DNA of 11,436 nucleotides from an uncultured Prevotellamassilia sp. (GTDB lineage Bacteria; Bacteroidota; Bacteroidia; Bacteroidales; Bacteroidaceae). The position numbers were made by a program, and so were the translations under genes. This document shows, piece by piece, positions 1 through 4,767 of the stretch. The stretch is from NCBI GenBank assembly GCA_934255485.1, contig CAKQOG010000047.1, positions 1 through 11,436 on the forward strand, read 5' to 3'. Numbering within the stretch: the first letter of the stretch is position 1; each line of letters starts with the position of its first letter. Below the pieces are notes generated by a model, which saw only the letters and a list, made by a program, of their open reading frames with translations, was not told the origin of the DNA and did no database searches.

Positions 1-9
1 ATTCGAGGT

Positions 10-395
10 TTCATCTTTTGCTCTTTCAGAGCGCCATCCTCGTATATGTACAGGTACCCAGGGCGTTGCCCTGGGCTGTAGTCTTTTGGGCTTTCAGCCC
101 GTATTTTAATTGTTTTCAGGACATAAAGCAATAATGTTCTATACATAGTCTATTGTGCTTTTAGCCCGTACTTCGAGGTAATTTTGTAATTAATTTATGG
201 TAATTCAAGGATAAAAACGTTTTGAACACGAATTACCATGAATAACCCATAAATTCATCTGCAAGCTATGGGATAAAGATGGGGTATAGAGCGAATTTAA
301 TAGCACGGGCTGAAAGCCCAAAAGACTACAGCCCAGGGCAACGCCCTGGGTAATAGCAAATTGTACGATGGCGCTCTGAAAGAGCAAAAGATGAA
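10..395. repeat. Composite inverted repeat made of three small palindromes (REP/BIME-like)
   Basis: Two arms face each other. Positions 10-38 match 367-395 as a perfect reverse complement (29 bp), and 55-101 match 306-352 perfectly (47 bp). Short unmatched spacers separate these blocks in each arm. Each arm holds the same three hairpin modules: GCTCTTTCAGAGC (20-32 and 373-385), CCCAGGGC-GTT-GCCCTGGG (57-75 and 332-350) and GGGCTTTCAGCCC (88-100 and 307-319). The centre holds weaker repeats, including a 10-bp inverted pair at 197-206 and 230-239, and a partial extra copy of the third module near 150-178. No protein is supported here. Intergenic palindromic modules that combine like this resemble REP/BIME elements mobilised in trans by REP-associated transposases, but no such transposase lies in the window, so that link is inference. 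Confidence 0.8.
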
Positions 396-470
396 GCCTA
401 AAGATTTAAAATCTTAGCCTTGTGTTGATGCCTTTTGCCTTTACAAAGCGTTAGTGCTTCATTTACTATT

Positions 471-513
471 ATCCAGGGCGTTGCCTTGGACTGTAGTTTT
501 TGGGGCTTCATCA
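471..513. repeat. Degenerate copy of part of the composite repeat
   Basis: This stretch follows the order of the left arm at 55-101: an imperfect CCAGGGCGTTGCCTTGG palindrome, then CTGTAGTTTTTGGGGCTT, with several substitutions and a decayed last hairpin. It has the same orientation as the left arm. It looks like an older, mutated insertion of the same family. The sequence between 396 and 470 is AT-rich and shows nothing else I can support. Confidence 0.6.
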
Positions 514-535
514 ATCCGCTCATGGTTATAGTTTA

Positions 536-721
536 TAAGTAGGTGTTCAAAATTATTTTATATTATCAATAGGTATTATTTTCACATTAAAAGCACTTTC
601 TCGGGCGCATCTGTTTCCTTCGTTCTCAGTCACATAGCCCGCTATGCTCATTCGAATGAAAGAAACATTTGCATCCCGATAATGCACTTTTAATGTAAAA
701 ATAATTTTGAACACCTACTTA
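536..721. mobile_element. MITE-like 186-bp element with 24-bp terminal inverted repeats
   Basis: Positions 536-559 and 698-721 are perfect reverse complements (24 bp, outer end TAAGTAGGTGTTCAAAATT). Inside, 577-626 and 651-703 are an imperfect inverted pair, so nearly the whole element can fold into one long hairpin. The centre holds a small palindrome, CATAGC-CC-GCTATG (633-646). No open reading frame of use lies inside. Perfect ends, imperfect interior, small size and lack of coding capacity fit a non-autonomous MITE-like or large REP-like element. I see no clear target-site duplication, and the parent transposase is unknown. The motif TTTTGAACAC in its ends also occurs at 220-229 inside the neighbouring composite repeat. 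Confidence 0.65.
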
Positions 722-751
722 CTTTTCTAATTTAATTTTAAGCACTTATTT

Positions 752-801
752 AAAGGTTGCAGATTAGCATATATCTCAAATGCTAAACTGCAACCTTTTT
801 T
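752..801 (+). terminator. Orphan hairpin with U-tract, terminator-like
   Basis: AAAGGTTGCAG-A-TTAGCAT (752-770) pairs with ATGCTAA-A-CTGCAACCTTTT (780-799), a 19-bp stem with a single A-A mismatch and a nine-base loop, and runs into a T-tract ending at 801. It reads as a factor-independent terminator on the plus strand. No plus-strand gene precedes it in the window, so it may end a transcript arising in the repeat island or upstream of the window, or be a relic of a lost gene. Confidence 0.55.
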
Positions 802-874
802 ATGTATGAATGCACAAGCACTGTGTTCTTATAATCGATGCATACAAGGGATTGTATATGAAGAGTGTGTATAT

Positions 875-972
875 AGTTGGCGTATCACGCCCACGATACG
901 CTCGTATCATGCCCACGATACGCACGTATCACGCCCATGATACGCTCGTATCACGGCCGTGATACGCCAACT
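875..972. repeat. Four tandem 22-bp near-palindromic units with inverted flanks
   Basis: Four contiguous 22-bp units begin at 881, 903, 925 and 947. Each starts CGTATCA and contains GATACG, so each is itself a near-palindrome. The last unit contains the perfect 20-bp palindrome CGTATCACGGCCGTGATACG (947-966). The array is bracketed by AGTTGGCGTATCAC (875-888) and its exact reverse complement (959-972), so the whole 98 bp can also close into one cruciform. Units differ by only a few substitutions, several of which fall inside the palindrome centres. There are no unique spacers, so this is not a CRISPR. It could be a cluster of dimeric protein-binding sites or an expanded REP-like unit; no function can be assigned from sequence. 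The remaining bases 973-1073 show nothing recognisable. Confidence 0.8.
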
Positions 973-1073
973 AAATATGCATCCTTGGTCAGAAAGATAC
1001 GTGCTCATGTATAATAACAGAGGCTTTATAGCATTCGTAATAAATTGATTATCAAGTATTTATGCTGCGCTAT

Positions 1074-1116
1074 AAAACAAAAAACCATGCAGCAACATAG
1101 GACAGTTGCTGCATGG
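1074..1116 (-). terminator. Factor-independent terminator of the btuB-btuG operon
   Basis: CCATGCAGCAAC (1085-1096) pairs perfectly with GTTGCTGCATGG (1105-1116) across an eight-base loop. On the minus strand the stem is followed by a T-rich tail (complement of 1074-1084). It lies about 30 bases past the stop codon of the btuG-like gene, the right place to end the operon transcript. Confidence 0.85.
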
Positions 1117-1145
1117 CTAAAAAGTTGGTAAGTAATGGGTGCTCT

Positions 1146-2264
1146 TTACTTAAAGATTACGCCATAGGGGTGGATGCCTACGCCATACTTCTTAACAAAA
1201 GCACCATCGGCAGTGTAAACAAACACGTAGCCAGGGCTTGCATAACCAAAAGCGTTGGCATCGGCACATATAAAGAGTTGCTTAGTTGCAGGATTGATGT
1301 CGATGCAAATAGGATTGCCTGGTAGGTTGTCGGCTGGCAAGAGGTTGTCTTGAACCTTTTCGCCACTTACGCCATTGTAAACGCTGCTTGTAATAGATGT
1401 GGTGCCAGTTTTACAATCAGTAACAGCGTTTAGCACGTAAAGAGCGGACTGCTTTCCGCTGGTGCGCGAAAGGCGGTTTTGGTTGTCGGTGGCAATGATT
1501 GAGCCGTCGCAAAACTCTGTGGCATTGCCCGTGTTGTTAATCTTCCATACCTTAGGAACAATATCGCCATAGTTGCCTTGACAAACCACAAATACATTGC
1601 CTTGATTGTCAGAGGTGATGGTGGTGGGGTTCATACCCACGCCGATAGACTTGTCGAGCGTAAAGGTTTTAGCATCGATTTGAGCTACACTGAAACCATT
1701 TACGTAGTTGTGGGCAGAGTTGTAACCATCGCTTATAGCTGCATAAACCTTGCCGTTTGAGGCAGTGATGCCAGCAGGGTTAGGGCCTACAGCTAAAGGC
1801 TCAGAAGCGGTATATGTTAAAGTGTCGAAACGTGTAACGTGGCCATCGTTGTTGGTAACAAACACATAGCCATTGCTGCCGCATACAGCCTCTGGTTGAT
1901 TGGTTGGTACACTTGCCACCTTATGCATGGTTTTAGCATCGATAACCCATACAAGGTTTTCATCGTACATAGGTACATATACCTTTGAACCATAAATGAT
2001 GGGCTTTTGTGGACCATTGCCTAAGCTTTGGTTGTTGGCCTGTTGAAACACACCGCTAATCAGTGTGGTATCGGTAGCACCAAACACAACTTCGTCGATG
2101 CTGCCAGCCACTTTGTAGTAGGCATTACCTTGGTTTACTACATAAAAACCACTCTCACCACGCGAAGGATAAGAGGGAGTGGGTGTGGGGTCATCGTCGG
2201 AGCAGGCGGTGAAACCAATCGTTGCAATCAGTGCAATTGCTGCAAATTTAAGATGTTTGAACAT
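1146..2264 (-). CDS. btuG: BtuG-like surface lipoprotein, YncE/DUF5074-type beta-propeller, cobalamin capture
   Basis: The 372-residue product starts with a lipoprotein signal peptide (hydrophobic 7-20) ending in FTAC, with the acylated cysteine at 21. Cys21 is followed by SDDD, an acidic stretch of the kind that directs Bacteroidetes lipoproteins to the cell surface. The rest is made of propeller-like repeats with recurring strands such as VGPNPAGITASNGKVYAA, VGMNPTTITSDNQGNVFVV and the final VGIHPYGVIFK, typical of YncE/DUF5074 beta-propellers. In Bacteroides, BtuG is a surface propeller lipoprotein that binds cobalamin very tightly and works with BtuB. Here the gene begins 15 bases after the btuB stop and must share its riboswitch-controlled transcript, which is the main reason for this call. 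The fold assignment is strong. Cobalamin binding is inferred from fold plus context, because I cannot verify the binding residues. Start: first ATG after btuB, directly preceding the signal peptide. Confidence 0.82.
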   Translation of the reverse strand: MFKHLKFAAIALIATIGFTACSDDDPTPTPSYPSRGESGFYVVNQGNAYYKVAGSIDEVVFGATDTTLISGVFQQANNQSLGNGPQKPIIYGSKVYVPMYDENLVWVIDAKTMHKVASVPTNQPEAVCGSNGYVFVTNNDGHVTRFDTLTYTASEPLAVGPNPAGITASNGKVYAAISDGYNSAHNYVNGFSVAQIDAKTFTLDKSIGVGMNPTTITSDNQGNVFVVCQGNYGDIVPKVWKINNTGNATEFCDGSIIATDNQNRLSRTSGKQSALYVLNAVTDCKTGTTSITSSVYNGVSGEKVQDNLLPADNLPGNPICIDINPATKQLFICADANAFGYASPGYVFVYTADGAFVKKYGVGIHPYGVIFK

Positions 2265-2279
2265 AGATGTATTGTATGA

Positions 2280-4232
2280 TTAAAATGAATAATTCAGTGA
2301 AATTTTATATGCTCTTCCAGGCATAGGATAGTTGCCTATCACTTCGTAGCGCTTGTCGAACAGGTTGATGAGGTCGATGCGTGCTGTGAGCACGTTCTGC
2401 CCTATGCCAATGTTGCGAAAGAGCGATGCGCCCCATTCGCTGTATGCGTGCAAATTGGTAGTGGCAATGTGGTTGTTGGTGCACCAGCGCATTGAGGCAA
2501 AGGTGGCATGCACCACCATGTCGGCCCAAGGGTTGTGCCATGTGACAGAACCCCCACCGCTATGAACGGGCGTATATGCCAACTGCTTGTGCCACGTGGT
2601 GAGGGCGGGTGAGGTGTAGTCGCGGCTTTGTTGTAGGGAGTAGTTAAGGCTGAGCGAGAGTGCATGGTGGGTAGCAAGGCGCCATTTGCTTTGCAGCGTG
2701 ATGTCGGTTCCAAGCGTGCGAACCTTTCCCATATTTACGGTTTGCCAAATGAAAAGGTTGTAGGGGATAGACACTATTTTATTGCTCACGCGGTTGTAAT
2801 AACCATCAATGGTTAGAGCCAATAATGGCCACCATTGCGTGGGAGAAGCTTGCAGAGTTGTGCCAAGAGAGAACTGACGAGCCAACTCAGGGTTGAGCGT
2901 TTTTGACCCTAAATGGTAGTAGTAACTCTCGGTAAAAGTGGGTGCTCTGAAACTCTCTTTATAGCCACCACGTACATAAAGCCACAACGGATTATTGAGC
3001 AACCTAACAGAGGCTGTAACCGATGGCGTAAAGCGCAAGCAGTTTTTGGCAGAGTTGCCACCTTCCATTTGGTTCCAAATGTGGTGGTATATGCCACGGA
3101 CAATGAACTTAATTCGCTCCGTGCGCAATTGTAGAGAAAGTGCTTGCAACCAAGTGTGTCGGCTTGCTCGGTGGTCGGTTATTTGGTTGCTGTTGAGCGA
3201 GGCATAGGCATAGTCGGTGGAATAGGCCAGTTGCAAAGGTTTGCACAGGTTGGTTGAGGCACCAGCCGTGGCATAACTTTCGCGTTGCCAATAGTGTTGG
3301 CGCAAGGCACCACCAGGATATTGTGCATCGATGTTGTTGTAAAGGCTTTTTTGCCAGTTGTATTTAACGGCGGCAAAGAACTTAATGTGCGAAAGTTGTT
3401 GCCTCCAAAAGGCTTGAGCAAAAGCCGTTTGCTCCTTTAGCCGTTCGTTGTTTTGGTTTACGTAAAAGCGCACCATGCCAGGCAGGTGTCGATAGTTGTG
3501 CATAAAGAAAGCCTTAAGGCTGATTTCGCCTTTATCGTTTGGTGTGATGCGCATCGAAGCTTCCGAAGTGGCGGTTTGCATCTTGCTATTGTTGCGCCTT
3601 AGGTGCGTGGTAGCCACACCATTCTCAATGGTAAAGGGGTAGTTGTTGAGCGCATAAAAATAGTCTTGGCTAAGGCTAAATGCGGTGTGTTTAGCCACCT
3701 GCTTCTCTATCATAACCGAGGGGGAATAGGTGGAAAACGAGGCTTGCTTAAGGCTTGCAGAGCCGTGCCATTTGCGGTCGGCATGGTTGCTCGAAAGTCC
3801 ATATAGTCCCACAACTGCCGCAGCTATAGAGCGTACGGGACACAAAAGATTTTGGTTATCGAGCGTTTGTAGCTCTATGCCCGAAAGCCTATCTACGTTG
3901 AATTGCCCCATGTCTATCTGTCCTTGTCGGATGTCGCTAACGGGCAACCCATCGTAGGTAACAACAGTGTGTTGCGCACCCATGCCCCGCACGCTAACAG
4001 TTTTGAGTCCGCCTGCACCCCCATAGTCGCGCAGATTAACCCCCGAAAAGCGTCGCATAGCATCGCCCATGTCGGTAATGCCACGTTCGGTAACATCGTT
4101 TTGACTAATACGCTGAATGCTGGTGGGCGAACTGAGTGTTGCAATGCGCCGCATGGCAGTAATTTGGGCAGTGCCCAATGTATCTTCGGGAGATGCAAAG
4201 ACTAAAGATAGCGTAATGAGTAGTGATAACAA
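2280..4232 (-). CDS. btuB: TonB-dependent outer-membrane receptor, cobalamin transporter BtuB
   Basis: A 650-residue TonB-dependent receptor. After a short hydrophobic leader comes a plug domain (about 40-140) with SVRGMGAQHTVVTYDGLPVSD and the phrase IDMGQFNVDRLSGIEL. A 22-strand-type barrel follows, with the family motif SFRAPTFTESYYYHLGSKTLNPE (shown in part: SFRAPTFTE, about residues 425-435) and a C-terminus INLFDKRYEVIGNYPMPGRA ending in a terminal Phe, the usual BAM recognition end. It lacks the N-terminal carboxypeptidase-regulatory-like domain common in SusC-type receptors, and its size fits BtuB. Substrate assignment rests on the cobalamin riboswitch upstream and the BtuG-like partner downstream. 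The start is odd. The reading frame is open back to a stop at 4263-4265, and the only standard start codon in it before the plug is TTG at 4230-4232. This gives the leader MLSLLITLSLVFASPEDT, short and without a basic residue. Frame codons upstream (HFNTT) look like natural signal-peptide sequence. Confidence 0.87.
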   Translation of the reverse strand: MLSLLITLSLVFASPEDTLGTAQITAMRRIATLSSPTSIQRISQNDVTERGITDMGDAMRRFSGVNLRDYGGAGGLKTVSVRGMGAQHTVVTYDGLPVSDIRQGQIDMGQFNVDRLSGIELQTLDNQNLLCPVRSIAAAVVGLYGLSSNHADRKWHGSASLKQASFSTYSPSVMIEKQVAKHTAFSLSQDYFYALNNYPFTIENGVATTHLRRNNSKMQTATSEASMRITPNDKGEISLKAFFMHNYRHLPGMVRFYVNQNNERLKEQTAFAQAFWRQQLSHIKFFAAVKYNWQKSLYNNIDAQYPGGALRQHYWQRESYATAGASTNLCKPLQLAYSTDYAYASLNSNQITDHRASRHTWLQALSLQLRTERIKFIVRGIYHHIWNQMEGGNSAKNCLRFTPSVTASVRLLNNPLWLYVRGGYKESFRAPTFTESYYYHLGSKTLNPELARQFSLGTTLQASPTQWWPLLALTIDGYYNRVSNKIVSIPYNLFIWQTVNMGKVRTLGTDITLQSKWRLATHHALSLSLNYSLQQSRDYTSPALTTWHKQLAYTPVHSGGGSVTWHNPWADMVVHATFASMRWCTNNHIATTNLHAYSEWGASLFRNIGIGQNVLTARIDLINLFDKRYEVIGNYPMPGRAYKISLNYSF

Positions 4233-4251
4233 AGTGGTGTTGAAATGAGTG

Positions 4252-4316
4252 TACCAACCAACTTACCAAGAATAGTCTGTGGACCAGTACTCTTCTTGAT
4301 AAACAAGTTATTGGTA
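4252..4316 (-). promoter_or_regulatory. Long leader hairpin next to the btuB start, candidate riboswitch expression platform
   Basis: On the minus strand TACCAA-T-AACTT (complement of 4305-4316) can pair with AAGTT-GG-TTGGTA (complement of 4252-4264). Inside it CAAGAA pairs with TTCTTG, and CTG-GTCCA-CAG forms the tip. The result is one long bulged hairpin ending about 20 bases before the TTG start of btuB. It is not followed by a U-tract, so it looks more like a translational control element or part of the anti-terminator/sequestor switch than a terminator. Its role is inferred from position only. The leader between it and the aptamer (4317-4431) is AT-rich without other clear structure. Confidence 0.45.
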
Positions 4317-4431
4317 GGTGGTTTTGTGAATATATAGCTCTTTGTTGAAGAGTTTGCCTATTTATTCTTCCTCGAGAATGAAAGAGGCGTGTCGTGTTAG
4401 AGCATGAGCCTTTATCTACATCTCTAACAAA

Positions 4432-4613
4432 GCTTACGGCAGGTATTCTGGCTTGTCCCTCAGCATCCGCCTTCCCGTTTAATAGCTATGAAACCACACA
4501 CTTTGTGGGTGACTCATGGTAAAACAGTGGCCAATATGGAATACTGAGTAAAAGAATGGACATACAGCAGCGGGACTGCACAGGTTTCGCACCTGTTTCC
4601 CTAATCCGTTAGC
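4432..4613 (-). promoter_or_regulatory. Cobalamin (adenosylcobalamin-class) riboswitch aptamer
   Basis: Read on the minus strand, the signature elements occur in order. The closing P1 strand GCTAACGG (4606-4613) pairs with CCGTAAGC (4432-4439) with one mismatch. Next come the core ATTAGGGAA and GGTGCGAAACCTGTGCAG followed by TCCCGCTGCTGT, then the B12 box GCCACTG (4525-4531), then GGGAAGGCGG, and finally GCCAGAATACCTGCC (4438-4452), the hallmark 3-prime end of this class. Bound cobalamin is known to lower expression of downstream uptake genes. The location, directly upstream of btuB-btuG and on the same strand, fits exactly. The distance from aptamer to start is about 200 bases, leaving ample room for an expression platform. 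Confidence 0.95.
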
Positions 4614-4618
4614 ATGTG

Positions 4619-4626
4619 CAAAGGTA
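4619..4626 (-). promoter_or_regulatory. Bacteroidetes-type -7 element for the riboswitch/btuB operon
   Basis: TACCTTTG on the minus strand matches the TAnnTTTG -7 consensus. It would start transcription a few bases later, at about the first base of the aptamer P1 stem (4613). A good TTTG at the -33 position is not seen at the usual distance, so the promoter is supported by its -7 element and its position only. Confidence 0.6.
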
Positions 4627-4675
4627 AACAAAATATTTGTAAACGTTGTATGAATACCCAACACATGTTTCTTAA

Positions 4676-4735
4676 ATCAAAAAAAGAGACAATGAGAAAT
4701 GTACCTATTTTATAGGTCGTATCTCATTGTCTCTT
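4676..4735 (-). terminator. Terminator after the YfhO-family gene
   Basis: AAGAGACAATGAGA (4684-4697) pairs perfectly with TCTCATTGTCTCTT (4722-4735). An inner stem ACCTAT/ATAGGT (4703-4717) extends the structure. On the minus strand it runs into a T-rich tail (complement of 4676-4685). It lies about 33 bases past the stop codon of the upstream gene and isolates it from the riboswitch promoter about 50 bases further on. Confidence 0.85.
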
Positions 4736-4767
4736 ATTGGTTATGTTAAGGGTGGAGTTATTTGCGC

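Noticed and set aside
205..387. 60-residue minus-strand reading frame
   Set aside because: It runs through the palindromic modules of the composite repeat, has no family resemblance and no promoter.
881..968. Possible CRISPR array
   Set aside because: The four 22-bp units touch each other without unique spacers, and no cas gene is present.
2402..2713. 103-residue minus-strand frame within btuB
   Set aside because: Out-of-frame shadow of the btuB barrel region with low-complexity composition.
4479..4664. 61-residue minus-strand reading frame
   Set aside because: It overlaps the core of the cobalamin riboswitch; conserved RNA motifs explain the sequence.
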